A stretch of 64,000 nt of DNA from Hyperoodon ampullatus (lineage: Eukaryota; Chordata; Mammalia; Artiodactyla; Ziphiidae), in NCBI GenBank assembly GCA_949752795.1, contig CATKHW010000366.1, positions 124,001 to 188,000 of the forward strand, given 5' to 3'. The notes beneath the pieces are model-generated. The model saw only the letters and a program-made list of their open reading frames with translations, was not told the origin of the DNA and searched no databases. The translations under genes and the position numbers were made by a program. The stretch's first letter is position 1, and each line of letters opens with the position of its first letter. Below, piece after piece: positions 38,263 to 52,168 of this stretch.

Positions 38263-40003
38263 GATTCCCTTATGGAGAGATATCAATACATATGTTTTAA
38301 GATTCTTACTAGTCAGATATATTCCTCTGTGGGAAATATGGGGTTTTGAGTCCCTTTCTCTGAGGAAGGTATAGGTCTTGTCTATTCCTTAGTTGGTTTT
38401 TGGAACGGTACCTGTGCTTATATCAAACTCTGGTTTTATGCATCACCCCACCTCTCCTTCCCCCTTAAGCAGGCATAAGAGTGTTTTCCAAATGTGAGAC
38501 TCTGTTCTCATTCCTAACTCAGTTCAAGTGTAGCCATGTTAACAGGATCTTCATAAGTGATATCTTATGATAAGTTTCTTTTTCTCTGTGACTTATTTCA
38601 CTTAGAATCATCGTACCTGAATCCACTAATTTTGCTGCTACTGGTCTTGTGACATTGATTGTATGGCTGAGGGATATTCCATCGTATGTAAGTACCACAA
38701 TTTTTTGAACCATTTTTATCTTTCCTGGGATATTTATGGTGTACCCAAGTTGAGGTTCTTGTAAGCAGTGCAGCACTACATATTGGGGTGGCTGTGTCTT
38801 ATTGATTTTCAGTTTTCCCAATGTATATTCCCTAGACTGGAAGTGCCCTTGGCTCTGTAGCTCTGTTGTTTACTTGTTTTAGGGAACACAATGAACTCCT
38901 CCAGAGAGGCAGTTGGCAATTTACATCCCGCCCTTCAGCAAAACAAGGCTCCCTGTTCTGCAGGGCCTGTCTTGCCTTTCTGGTTTTTACACATTTTGTG
39001 GATGTCCCTTTTGACCAGTGGGAAGTGATACTTCTTTGTAGTGCAGATTTGCATTGCCCGCTTGCTTGCTTGGCCAAAAAGGGCGTATGCGTTTTCTCCT
39101 GAATATATTCAGGAGAAAACGCATACGCCCTTTTTGGCCAAGTGCATCATTGTTGAAGTTGTGCCCCTCTTCCTGTGCTTTAAAGGCGATTCCAACGTAC
39201 CTCTCGAAATCTGTTTCCTGCTCTTTTGCCTGGCTTTCAAGTCCGCCTCGTTGCCTTCCCTCAACAGTTTTTTGGATGATAGTTGTTTTTTATTACTCTG
39301 CCAGTTTGTTAATTGCTGTGCCCCTGAGCTCCATTATTCAACTCATTTTTTCTGAGCTGACCGCAAGTCCAAATGTTTGGTTCAGGACCTATACTGGTTC
39401 CCGGTGGGTGGCTGAGGCTTTGGTTAATTCTTCTTCCTGCCGGGAAATTAGAGTGTCATGTGCCCGTCCAAATGCCTAAGAGCTACTCTCTCATTGGTTC
39501 TCCCTCTTCCCTTTCATCCTCTGCCAAATTGGCAACCTGTGCGAACCAGGAGGTTAAAGGGGCTGTCTCTCCAAGGTGAGAGATTTACACTAAAGCAGTG
39601 GAAAATCAAACCAGAGCACCATGAGAGGGACTATTTGTTGAGTTTTAGAAACCTTTCATATTCACAGTGTGTCCATTCTCTTGGTTTCCTATACATGTTA
39701 TAGCTATAGTAATATTCCCTTCAACCTGGAGAGTTGGGACCCATAAAATGGGTGTCATGCATTTTTGCTTTAAAGGGTCTGCATTTGCTCACCAAATCTC
39801 ACCAATCCTCTCAGTCCCAAGTGTCCAGCCATATGCCACATCCAGCTGTCATTGTAGAAATGGTCATTCCAGGTTTCATCAGAGACCCTGAAGGAATTGT
39901 AAAGAATTTTCCTGTTTTTTTTTTGTTTTGTTTTTGAAATTCCTTTTCATAGTGGGTTTGATATGATTCTCGGTGACATGTTTATGCCAGTCTAGACACA
40001 CTT
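38263..40003 (+). repeat. Satellite monomer M10
   Basis: 1741 bp. Palindrome at 39069-39142 is a perfect 74 bp inverted repeat even though the rest of this monomer is moderately diverged. Confidence 0.92.
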
Positions 40004-41742
40004 GATTCCCTTACGGAGACATATCAATACATAGGTTTTAAGATTCTTACTAGTCAGATATATTCCTCTATGGGAAATATGGGGTTTTGAGTCCCTTTCA
40101 CTGAGGAAGGTCTAGGTCTTGTCTATTGCTTAGTTGGTTTTTGGAACAGTACCTGTGCTTATATAAAACTCTGGTGTTCTGCATCACCCCACCTCTCCTT
40201 CCCCCTTAAGCAGGCATAAGAGTGTTTTGTAAATGTGAGACACTGTTCTCTTTCCTAACTCAGTTCAAGTGTAGCCATGTTTACAGGATCTTCATAAGTG
40301 ATATCTTATGATAAGTTTCTTTTTCTCTGTGACTTATTTCACTTAGAATCATCGTACTTGAATCTACCCATTTTGCTGCTACTGGTCTTATGACATTGAT
40401 TTCATGGCTGAGGGATATTCCATCGTACATAAGTACCACAATTTTTTGAACCATTTTTATATTTCCTGGGATATTTAAGGTGTACCCAAGTTGAGGTCCT
40501 TGTAAGCAGTGCAGCCCTAAATTTTGGGGTGGCTCTGTCTTATTGATTTTCAGTTTTTCCAAGGTATATTCCCTAGACTGGGAGTGCCCTTGGCTCTGTA
40601 GCTCTGTTCTTTACTTGTTTTAGGGAACACAATGCACTCCTCCAGAGAGGCAGTTGGCAATTTACATCCCGCCCATCAGCATAACAAGGCTCCCTGTTCT
40701 CCAGGGCCTGTCTTGCCTTTCTGGTTTTTACACATTTTGTGGATGTCCCTTTTGACCGGTGGGAAGTGATACTTCTTTGTAGTGCAGATTTGCATTGCCC
40801 GCTTGCTTGCTTGGCCAAAAAGGGCGTATGCGTTTTCTCCTGAATATATTCAGGAGAAAACGCATACGCCCTTTTTGGCCAAGTGCATCATTGTCGAAGT
40901 TGGGCCCCTCTTCCTGTGCTTTAAAGGCGATACCAACGTACCTCTTGAAATCTGTTTGCTGCTATTCTGCCTCGCTTTCAAGTCCGCCTCGTTGCCTTCC
41001 CTCAACAGATTTTTGGACGATAGTTGTCCTTTATTACTCAGCCAGTTTGTGAATTGCTGTGCCCCTGAGCTCCATTTTTCAACTCGTTTTTGGTGAGCTG
41101 ACCACAAGTCCAAAATTTTGGTTCAGGACCTATACTGGTTCCCGGTGGGTGGCTGAGACTTTGGTTAATTCTTCTTCCTGCCGGGAAGTTAGAGTGATAT
41201 GTGCCCGTCCAAATGCCGAACAGCTACTCTCTCATTGGTTCTCCCTCTTCCCTTTCATCCTCTGCCAATTTGGAAACCTGTGCGAACCAGGAGGTTAAAG
41301 GGGCTGTCTCTCCAAGTTGGGAGATTGATAGTAAAGCAGATGGAAAGTCAAACCGGAGCACCAGGAGAGGGACTATTCGTTGAGTTTTAGAAACCTTTCA
41401 TATTCACAGTGTGTCCGTTCTCTAGGTTTCCCGTACATGTTATAACTGTAGTAATATTCCCTTGAACCTGGAGAGTTGGGAACCATGGAATGGGTGCCAT
41501 GCATTATTGCTTTAAAGGGTCTGCATTTGCTCACCAAATCGCACCAATCCTCTCAGTCCCAAGTGTCCAGCCTTATGCCACATCCAGCTGTCGTTGTAGA
41601 TAGGGTCATTCCAGGTTTCATCAGAGACCCTGAAGGAATTGTAAAGAATTTCCCAGTTTTTTTGTTTTGTTTTTGAAATTCCTTTTTATAGTGGGTTTGA
41701 GCTGATTCTCGCTGCCATGTTTATGCCAGTCCAGACACACTT
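40004..41742 (+). repeat. Satellite monomer M11
   Basis: 1739 bp. Perfect 74 bp palindrome at 40810-40883. Confidence 0.93.
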
Positions 41743-43480
41743 GATTCCCTTACGGAGACATATCAATCCATAGGTTTTAAGATTCTTACTAGTCAGATAT
41801 ATTCCTCTGCGGGAAATATGGGGTTTTGATTCCCTTTCACTGAGGAAGGTGTAGGTCTTGTCTATTCCATAGTTGGTTTTTGGAACGGTACCTGTGCTTA
41901 TATCAAACTCTGGTTTTATGCATCACCCCACCTCTCCTTCCCCCTTAAGCAGGCATAAGAGTGTTTTCTAAATGTGAGACACTGTTCTCTTTCCTAACTC
42001 AGTTCAAGTGTAGCCATGTTTACAGGATCTTCATAAGTGATATCTTATGATAAGTTTCTTTTTCTCTGTGACTTATTTCACTTAGAATCATCGTACCTGA
42101 ATCTACCCATTTTGCTGCTACTGGTCTTATGCCATTGATTTCATGGCTGAGGGATATTCCATCGTACGTAAGTACCACAATTTTTTGAACCATTTTTATA
42201 TTTCCTGGGATATTTAAGGTGTACCCAAGTTGAGGTCCTTGTAAGCAGTGCAGCCCTAAATTTTGGGGTGGCTCTGTCTTATTGATTTTCAGTTTTCCCA
42301 AGGTATATTCCCTAGACTGGAAGTGCCCTTGGCTCTGTAGCTCTGTTCTTTACTTGTTTTAGGGAACACAATGCACTCCTCCAGAGAGGCAGTTGCCAAT
42401 TTACATCCCGCCCATCAGCATAACAAGGCTCCCTGTTCTCCAGGGCCTGTCTTGCCTTTCTGGTTTTTACACATTTTGTGGATGTCCCTTTTGACCGGTG
42501 GGAAGTGATACTTCTTTGTAGTGCAGATTTGCATTGCCCACTTGCTTGCTTGGCCAAAAAGGGCGTATGCGTTTCCTCCTGAATATATTCAGGAGAAAAC
42601 GCATACGCCCTTTTTGGCCAAGTGCATCATTGTCGAAGTTGGGCCCCACTTCCTGTGCTTTAAAGGCGATTCCAACGTACCTCTTGAAATCTGTTTCCTG
42701 CTATTCTGCCTCGCTTTCAAGTCCGCATCGTTGCCTTCCCTCAACAGATTTTTGGACGATAGTTGTCCTTTATTACTCAGCCAGTTTGTGAATTGCTGTG
42801 CCCCTGAGCTCCATTTTTCAACTCGTTTTTGGTGAGGTGACCTCAAGTCCAAAATTTTGGTTCAGGACCTTTACTGGTTCCCGGGGTTGGCTGAGACTTG
42901 GGTTAATTCTTCTTCCTGCCGGGAAATTACAGTGATATTTGCCCGTCCAAATGCCTAACAGCTACTCTCTCATTGGTTCTCCCTCCTCCCTTTCATCCTC
43001 TGCCAAATTGGCAACCTGTGCGAACCAGGAGGTTAAAGGGGCTGTCTCTCCAAGTTGGGAGGTTGATAGTAAAGCAGATGGAATGTCAAACCGGAGCACC
43101 AGGAGAGGGACTATTCGTTGAGTTTTACAAACCTTTCGTATTCACAGTGTGTCCGTTCTCTAGGTTTCCTGTACATGTTATAACTGTAGTAATATTCCCT
43201 TCAACCTGGAGAGTTGGGACCCATGGAATGGGTGCCATGCATTATTGCTTTAAAGGGTCTGCATTTGCTCACCCAATCTCACCAATCCTCTCAGTCCCAA
43301 GTTTCCAGCCTTATGCCACATCAAGCTGTCGTTGTAAATAGGGTCATTCCAGGTTTCAACAGAGATCCTGAAGGAATTGTAAAGAATTTCCCAGTTTTTT
43401 TGTTTTGTTTTTGAAATTCCTTTTTATAGTGGGTTTGAGCTGATTCTCGCTGCCATGTTTATGCCAGTCTAATCACACTT
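41743..43480 (+). repeat. Satellite monomer M12
   Basis: 1738 bp. Palindrome at 42549-42622 with one left-arm mismatch (gttTCctcc), shared with the monomer at 52169. Both also share the GGGGTTGGCTGAGACTTGGG variant in the spacer, so they form one subtype. Confidence 0.92.
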
Positions 43481-45218
43481 GATTCCCTTACGGAGACATA
43501 TCAATCCATAGGTTTTAAGATTCTTACTAGTCAGATATATTCCTCTGCGGGAAATATGGGGTTTTGAGTCCCTTTCACTGAGGAAGGTGTAGGTCTTGTC
43601 TATTCCATAGTTGGTTTTTGGAACGGTACCTGTGCTTATATCAAACTCTGGTTTTATGCATCACCCCACCTCTCCTTCCACCTTAAGCAGGCATAAGAGT
43701 GTTTTCTAAATGTGAGACACTGTTCTCTTTCCTAACTCAGTTCAAGTGTAGCCATGTTTACAGGATCTTCATAAGTGATATCTTATGATAAGTTTCTTTT
43801 TCTCTGTGACTTATTTCACTTAGAATCATCGTACCTGAATCCACCCATTTTGCTGCTACTGGTCTTATGACATTGATTTCATGGCTGAGGGATATTCCAT
43901 CGTACGTAAGTACCACAATTTTTTGAACCATTTTTATATTTCCTGGGATATTTAAGGTGTACCCAAGTTGAGGTCCTTGTAAGCAGTGCAGCCCTAAATT
44001 TTGGGTTGGCTCTGTCTTATTGATTTTCAGTTTTCCCAAGGAATATTCCCTAGACTGGAAGTGCCCTTGGCTCTGTAGCTCTGTTCTTTACTTGTTTTTG
44101 GGAACACAATGCACTCCTCCAGAGAGGCAGTTGGCAATTTACATCCCGCCCATCAGCATAACAAGGCTCCCTGTTCTCCAGGGCCTGTCTTGCCTTTCTG
44201 GTTTTTACACATTTTGTGGATGTCCCTTTTGACCGGTGGGAAGTGATACTTCTTTGTAGTGCAGATTTGCATTGCCCGCTTGCTTGCTTGGCCAAAAAGG
44301 GCGTATGCTTTTTCTCCTGAATATATTCAGGAGAAAACGCATACGCCCTTTTTGGATAAGTGCATCATTGTCGAAGTTGGGCCCCTCTTCCTGTGCTTTA
44401 AAGGCGATTCCAACGTACCTCTTGAAATCTGTTTCCTGCTATTCTGCCTCGCTTTCAAGTCTGCCGCGTGGCCTTCCCTCAACTGATTTTTGGACGATAG
44501 TTGTCCTTTATTTCTCGGCCAGTTCGTGAATTGCTGTGCCCCTGAGCTCCATTTTTCAACTCGTTTTTGGTGAGCTGACCGTAAGTCCAAAATTTTGGTT
44601 CAGGACCTATACTGGTTCCCAGTGGGTGGCTGAGACTTTGGTTAATTCTTCTTCCTGCCGGGAAGTTAGAGTGATATGTGCCCGTCCAAATGCCTAACAG
44701 CTACTCTCTCATTGGTTCTCCCTCTTCCCTTTCAACCTCTGCCAAATTGGAAACATGTGCAAACCAGGAGGTTAAAGGGGCTGTCTCTCCAAGTTGGGAG
44801 ATTGATAGTAAAGCAGATGGAAAGTCAAACCGGAGCACCAGGAGAGGGACTATTCGTTGAGTTTTAGAAACCTTTCGTATTCACAGTGTGTCCGTTCTCT
44901 AGGTTTCCCGTACATGTTATAACTGTAGTAATATTCCCTTCAACCTGGAGATTTGGGAACCATGGAATGGGTGCCATGCATTATTGCTTAAAGGGTCTGC
45001 ATTTGCTCACCAAATCTCACCAATCCTCTCAGTCCCAAGTGTCCAGCCTTATGCCACATCCAGCTGTCGTTGTCGATAGGGTCATTCCAGGTTTCATCAG
45101 AGACCCTGAAAGAATTGTAAAGAATTTCCCAGTTTTTTTGTTTTGTTTTTGAAATTCCTTTTTATAGTGGGTTTGAGCTGATTCTCGCTGCCATGTTTAT
45201 GCCAGTCGAGACACACTT
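43481..45218 (+). repeat. Satellite monomer M13
   Basis: 1738 bp. Palindrome at 44287-44360 with mismatches (atgcTttttc on the left, tttggATaag on the right). Confidence 0.92.
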
Positions 45219-46955
45219 GATTCCCTTACGGAGACATATCAATCCATAGGTTTTAAGATTCTTACTAGTCAGATATATTCCTCTGCGGGAAATATGGGGT
45301 TTTGAGTCCCTTTCACTGAGGAAGGTGTAGGTCTTGTCTATTCCATAGTTGGTTTTTGGAACGGTACCTCTGCTTATATCAAACTCTGGTTTATGCATCA
45401 CCCCACCTCTCCTTCCCCCTTAAGCAGGCATAAGAGTGTTTTCTAAATGTGAGACACTGTTCTCTTTCCTAACTCAGTTCAAGAGTAGCCATGTTTACAG
45501 GATCTTCATAAGTGATATCTTATGATAAGTTTCTTTTTCTCTGTGACTTATTTCACTTAGAATCATCGTATCTGTATCTACCCATTTTGTTGCTACTGGT
45601 CTTATGACATTGATTTCATGGCTGAGGGATATTCCATCGTACGTAAGTACCACAATTTTTTGAACCATTTTTATATATCCTGGGATATTTAAGGTGTACC
45701 CAAGTTGAGGTCCTTGTAAGCAGTGCAGCCCTAAATTTTTGGGTGGCTCTGTCTTATTGATTTTCAGTTTTCCCAAGGAATATTCCCTAGACTGGAAGTG
45801 GCCTTGGCTCTGTAGCTCTGTTGTTTACTTGTTTTCGGGAACAAAATGCACTCCTCCAGAGAGGCAGTTGGCAATTTACATCCCGCCCATCAGCATAACT
45901 AGGCTCCCTGTTCTCCAGTGCCTGTCTTGCCTTTCTGGTTTTTTCACATTTTGTGGATGTCCCTTTTGACCGGTGGGAAGTGATACTTCTTTGTAGTGCA
46001 GATTTGCATTGCCCGCTTGCTTGCTTGGCCAAAAAGGGCGTATGCGTTTTCTCCTGAATATATTCAGGAGAAAATGCATACGCCCTTTTTTGCCAAGTGC
46101 ATCATTGTCGAAGTTGGGCCCCTCTTCCTGTGCTTTAAAGGTGATTGCAACGTACCTCTTGAAATCTGTTTCCTGCTATTCTGCCTCGCTTTCAAGTCCG
46201 CCTCATTGCGTTCCCTCAACAGATTTTTGGACGATAGTTGTCCTTTATTACTCGGCCAGTTTGTGAATTGCTGTGCCCCTGAGCTCCATTTTTCAACTCG
46301 TTTTTGGTGAGCTGACCGCAAGTCCAAAATTTTGGTTCAGGACCTTTACTGGTTCGCGGGGGTGGCTGAGACTTTGGTTAATTCTTCTTCCTGCCGGGAA
46401 ATTACAGTGATATGTGCCCGTCCAAATGCCTAACAGCTACTCTCTCATTGGTTCTCCCTCCTCCCTTTCATCCTCTGCCAAATTGGCAACCTGTGCGAAC
46501 CAGGAGTTTAAAGGGGCTGTCTCTCCAAGTTGGGAGGTTGATAGTAAAGCAGATGGAAAGTCAAACCGGAGCACCAGGAGAGGGATTATTCGTTGAGTTT
46601 TAGAAACGTTTCGTATTCACAGTGTGTCCGTTCTCTAGGTTTCCGGTACATGTTATAACTGTAGTAATATTCCCTTCAACCTGGAGAGTTGGGACCCATG
46701 GAATGGGTGCCATGCATTATTGCTTTAAAGGGTCTGCATTTGCTCACCCAATCTCACCAATCCTCTCAGTCCCAAGTTTCCAGCCTTATGCCACATCCAG
46801 CTGTCGTTGTAAATAGGGTCATTCCAGGTTTCATCATAGACCCTGAAGGAATTGTAAAGAATTTCCCAGTTTTTTTGTTTTGTTTTTGAAATTCCTTTTT
46901 ATAGTGGGTTTGAGCTGATTCTCGCTGCCATGTTTATGCCAGTCTAGACACACTT
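45219..46955 (+). repeat. Satellite monomer M14
   Basis: 1737 bp. Palindrome at 46024-46097 with right-arm changes (aaaaTgcat, ttttTTgcc). Confidence 0.92.
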
Positions 46956-48693
46956 GATTCCCTTACGGAGACATATCAATACATAGGTTTTAAGATACTT
47001 ACTAGTCAGATATATTCCTCTGCGGGAAATATGGGGTTTTGAGTCCCTTTCACTGAGGAAGGTGTAGGTCTTGTCTATTCCATAGTTGGTTTTTGGAACG
47101 GTACCTGTGCTTATATCAAACTCTGGTTTTATGCATCACCCCACCTCTCCTTCCCCCTTAAGCAGGCATAAGAGTGTTTTCTAAATGTGAGACACTGTTC
47201 TCTTTCATAACTCAGTTCAAGTGTAGCCATGTTTACAGGATCTTCATAAGTGATATCTTATGATAAGTTTCTTTTTCTCTGTGACTTATTTCACTTAGAA
47301 TCATCGTACCTGAATCTACCCATTTTGCTGCTACTGGTCTTATGACATTGATTTCATGGCTGAGGGATATTCCATCGTACGTAAGTACCACAATTTTTTG
47401 AACCATTTTTATATTTCCTGGGATATTTAAGGTGTACCCAAGTTGAGGTCCTTGTAAGCAGTGCAGCCCTAAATTTTTGGGTGGCTCTGTCTTATTGATT
47501 TTCAGTTTTCCCAAGGAATATTCCCTAGACTGGAAGTGCCCTTGGCTCTGTAGCTCTGTTCTTTACTTGTTTTAGGGAAAACAATGCACTCCTCCAGAGA
47601 GGCAGTTGGCAATTTACATCCCACCCATCAGCATAACAAGGCTCCCTGTTCTCCAGGGCCTGTCTTGCCTTTCTGGTTTTTACACATTTTGTGGATGTCC
47701 CTTTTGACCGGTGGGAAGTGATACTTCTTTGTATTGCAGATTTGCATTGCCCGCATGCTTGCTTGCCAAAAAGGGCGTATGCGTTTTCTCCTGAATATAT
47801 TCAGGATAAAACCTATACGCCCTTTTTGGCCAAGTGCATCATTGTCGAAGTTGTGCCCCTCTTCCTGTGCTTTAAAGGCGATTCCAACGTACCTCTTGAA
47901 ATCTGTTTCCTGCTATTCTGCCTCGCTTTCAAGTCCGCCTCGTTGCCTTCCCTCAACTGATTTTTGGACGATAGTTGTCCTTTATTACTCGGCCAGTTTG
48001 TGTATTGCTGTGCCCCTGAGCTCCATTTTTCAACTCGTTTTTGGTGAGCTGACCGCAAGTCCAAAATTTTGGTTCAGGACCTATACTGGTTCCCAGTGGG
48101 TGGCTGAGACTTTGGTTAATTCTTCTTCCTGCCGGGAAGTTAGAGTGATATGTGCCCGTCCAAATGCCTAAAAGCTACTCTCTCATTGGTCCTCCCTCTT
48201 CCCTTTCATCCTCTGCCAAATTGGAAACCTGTGCAAACCAGGAGGTTAAAGGGGCTGTCTCTCCAAGTTGGGAGATTGATAGTAAAGCAGATGGAAAGTC
48301 AAACCGGAGCACCAGGAGAGGGACTATTCGTTGAGTTTTAGAAACCTTTCGTATTCACAGTGTGTCCGTTCTCTAGGTTTCCCGTACATGTTATAACTGT
48401 AGTAATATTCCCTTCAACCTGGAGAGTTGGGACCCATGGAATGGGTGCCATGCATTATTGCTTAAAGGGTCTGCATTTGCTCACCCAATCTCACCAATCC
48501 TCTCAGTCCCAAGTGTCCAGCCTTATGCCACATCCAGCTGTCGTTGTAGATAGGGTCATTCCAGGTTTCATCAGAGACCCTGAAGGAATTGTAAAGAATT
48601 TCCCAGTTTTTTTTCTTTTCTTTTTCAAATTCCTTTTTATGGTGGGTTTGAGCTGATTCTCGCTGCCATGTTTATGCCAGTCTAGACGCACTT
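46956..48693 (+). repeat. Satellite monomer M15 (variant palindrome)
   Basis: 1738 bp. Centre at 47797/47798. The left arm lacks one G (cttgccaaaaa) and the right arm reads aggaTaaaaCCTata. The first two changes are shared with the next two monomers. Confidence 0.92.
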
Positions 48694-50431
48694 GATTCCC
48701 TTACGGAGACATATCAATCCATAGGTTTTATGATTCTTACTTGTCAGATATATTCCTCTGCGGGAAATATCGGGTTTTGAGTCCCTTTCACTGAGGAAGG
48801 TGTAGGTCTTGTCTATTCCATAGTTCGTTTTTGGAACGGTACCTGTGCTTATATCAAACTCTGGTTTTATGCATCACCCCACCTCTCCTTCCCCCTTAAG
48901 CAGGCATAAGAGTGTTTTCTAAATGTGAGACACTGTTCTCTTTCATAAATCAGTTCAAGTGTAGCCATGTTTACAGGATCTTCATAAGTGATATCTTATG
49001 ATAAGTTTCTTTTTCTCTGTGACTTATTTCACTTAGAATCATCGTACCTGAATCTACCCATTTTGCTGCTACTGGTCTTATGACATTGATTTCATGGCTG
49101 AGGGATATTCCATCGTACGTATGTACCACAATTTTTTGAACCATTTTTATATTTCCTGGGATATTTAAGGTGTACCCAAGTTGAGGTCCTTGTAAGCAGT
49201 GCAGCCCTAAATTTTTGGGTGGCTCTGTCTTATTGATTTTCAGTTTTCCCAAGGAATATTCCCTAGACTGGAAGTGCCCTTGGCTATGTAGCTCTGTTCT
49301 TTACTTGTTTTAGGGAAAACAATGCACTCCTCCAGAGAGGCAGTTGGCAATTTACATCCCACCCATCAGCATAACAAGGCTCCCTGTTCTCCAGGGCCTG
49401 TCTTGCCTTTCTGGTTTTTACACATTTTGTGGATGTCCCTTTTGACCGGTGGGAAGTGATACTTCTTTGTATTGCAGATTTGCATTGCCCGCTTGCTTGC
49501 TTGCCAAAAAGGGCGTATGCGTTTTCTCCTGAATATATTCAGGATAAAACGCATACGCCCTTTTTGGCCAAGTGCATCATTGTCGAAGTTGGGCCCCTCT
49601 TCCTGTGATTTAAAGGCGATTCCAACGTACCTCTTGAAATCTGTTTCCTGCTATTCTGCCTCGCTTTCAAGTCCGCCTCGTTGCCTTCCCTCAACTGATT
49701 TTTGGACGATAGTTGTCCTTTATTACTCGGCCAGTTTGTGTATTGCTGTGCCCCTGAGCTCCATTTTTCAACTCGTTTTTGGTGAGCTGACCGCAAGTCC
49801 AAAATTTTGGTTCAGGACCTATACTGGTTCCCAGTGGGTGGCTGAGACTTTGGTTAATTCTTCTTCCTGCCGGGAAGTTAGAGTGATATGTGCCCGTCCA
49901 AATGCCTAAAAGCTACTCTCTCATTGGTCCTCCCTCTTCCCTTTCATCCTCTGCCAAATTGGAAACCTGTGCAAACCAGGAGGTTAAAGGGGCTGTCTCT
50001 CCAAGTTGGGAGATTGATAGTAAAGCAGATGGAAAGTCAAACCGGAGCACCAGGAGAGGGACTATTCATTGAGTTTTAGAAACCTTTCGTATTCACAGTG
50101 TGTCCGTTCTCTAGGTTTCCCGTACATGTTATAACTGTAGTAATATTCCCTTCAACCTGGAGAGTTGGGACCCATGGAATGGGTGCCATGCATTATTGCT
50201 TAAAGGGTCTGCATTTGCTCACCCAATCTCACCAATCCTCTCAGTCCCAAGTGTCCAGCCTTATGCCACATCCAGCTGTCGTTGTAGATAGGGTCATTCC
50301 AGGTTTCATCAGAGACCCTGAAGGAATTGTAAAGAATTTCCCAGTTTTTTTTCTTTTCTTTTTCAAATTCCTTTTTATGGTGGGTTTGAGCTGATTCTCG
50401 CTGCCATGTTTATGCCAGTCTAGACGCACTT
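48694..50431 (+). repeat. Satellite monomer M16 (recently amplified subtype)
   Basis: 1738 bp. Same broken palindrome (centre 49535/49536; missing G and aggaTaaaa). Nearly identical to M17, including the tttttcttttcttttt tract near 48607 and 50345, seen in no other monomer here. Confidence 0.93.
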
Positions 50432-52168
50432 GATTCCCTTACGGAGACATATCAATCCATAGGTTTTATGATTCTTACTTGTCAGATATATTCCTCTGCG
50501 GGAAATATGGGGTTTTGAGTCCCTTTCACTGAGGAAGGTGTAGGTCTTGTCTATTCCATAGTTGGTTTTTGGAACGGTACCTGTGCTTATATCAAACTCT
50601 GGTTTTATGCATCACCCCACCTCTCCTTCCCCCTTAAGCAGGCATAAGAGTGTTTTCTAAATGTGAGACACTGTTCTCTTTCATAACTCAGTTCAAGTGT
50701 AGCCATGTTTACAGGATCTTCATAAGTGATATCTTATGATAAGTTTCTTTTTCTCTGTGACTTATTTCACTTAGAATCATCGTACCTGAATCTACCCATT
50801 TTGCTGCTACTGGTCTTATGACATTGATTTCATGGCTGAGGGATATTCCATCGTACGTAAGTACCACAATTTTTTGAACCATTTTTATATTTCCTGGGAT
50901 ATTTAAGGTGTACCCAAGTTGAGGTCCTTGTAAGCAGTTCAGCCCTAAATTTTTGGGTGGCTCTGTCTTATTGATTTTCAGTTTTCCCAAGGAATATTCC
51001 CTAGACTGGAAGTGCCCTTGGCTCTGTAGCTCTGTTCTTTACTTGTTTTAGGGAAAACAATGCACTCCTCCAGAGAGGCAGTTGGCAATTTACATCCCAC
51101 CCATCAGCATAACAAGGCTCCCTGTTCTCCAGGGCCTGTCTTGCCTTTCTGGTTTTTACACATTTTGTGGATGTCCCTTTTGACCGGTGGGAAGTGATAC
51201 TTCTTTGTATTGCAGATTTGCATTGCCCGCTTGCTTGCTTGCCAAAAAGGGCGTATGCGTTTTCTCCTGAATATATTCAGGATAAAACGCATACGCCCTT
51301 TTTGGCCAAGTGCATCATTGTCGAAGTTGTGCCCCTCTTCCTGTGCTTTAAAGGCGATTCCAACGTACCTCTTGAAATCTGTTTCCTGCTATTCTGCCTC
51401 GCTTTCAAGTCCGCCTCGTTGCCTTCCCTCAACTGATTTTTGGGCGATAGTTGTCCTTTATTACTCGGCCAGTTTGTGTATTGCTGTGCCCCTGAGCTCC
51501 ATTTTTCAACTCGTTTTTGGTGAGCTGACCGCAAGTCCAAAATTTTGGTTCAGGACCTATACTGGTTCCCAGTGGGTGGCTGAGACTTTGGTTAATTCTT
51601 CTTCCTGCCGGGAAGTTAGAGTGATATGTGCCCGTCCAAATGCCTAAAAGCTACTCTCTCATTGGTCCTCCCTCTTCCCTTTCATCCTCTGCCAAATTGG
51701 AAACCTGTGCAAACCAGGAGGTTAAAGGGGCTGTCTCTCCCAGTTGGGAGATTGATAGTAAAGCAGATGGAAAGTCAAACCGGAGCACCAGGAGAGGGAC
51801 TATTCGTTGAGTTTTAGAAACCTTTCGTATTCACAGTGTGTCCGTTCTCTAGGTTTCCCGTACATGTTATAACTGTAGTAATATTCCCTTCAACCTGGAG
51901 AGTTGGGACCCATGGAATGGGTGCCATGCATTATTGCTTAAAGGGTAAGCATTTGCTCACCCAATCTCACCAATCCTCTCAGTCCCAAGTGTCCAGCCTT
52001 ATGCCACATCCAGCTGTCGTTGTAGATAGGGTCATTCCAGGTTTCATCAGAGACCCTGAAGGAATTGTAAAGAATTTCCCAGTTTTTTTGTTTTGTTTTT
52101 GAAATTCCTTTTTATAGTGGGTTTGAGCTGATTCTCGCTGCCATGTTTATGCCAGTCTAGACACACTT
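50432..52168 (+). repeat. Satellite monomer M17 (recently amplified subtype)
   Basis: 1737 bp, near copy of M16, with the same palindrome variant (centre 51273/51274). Together with M15 it marks a young local duplication. Confidence 0.93.
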
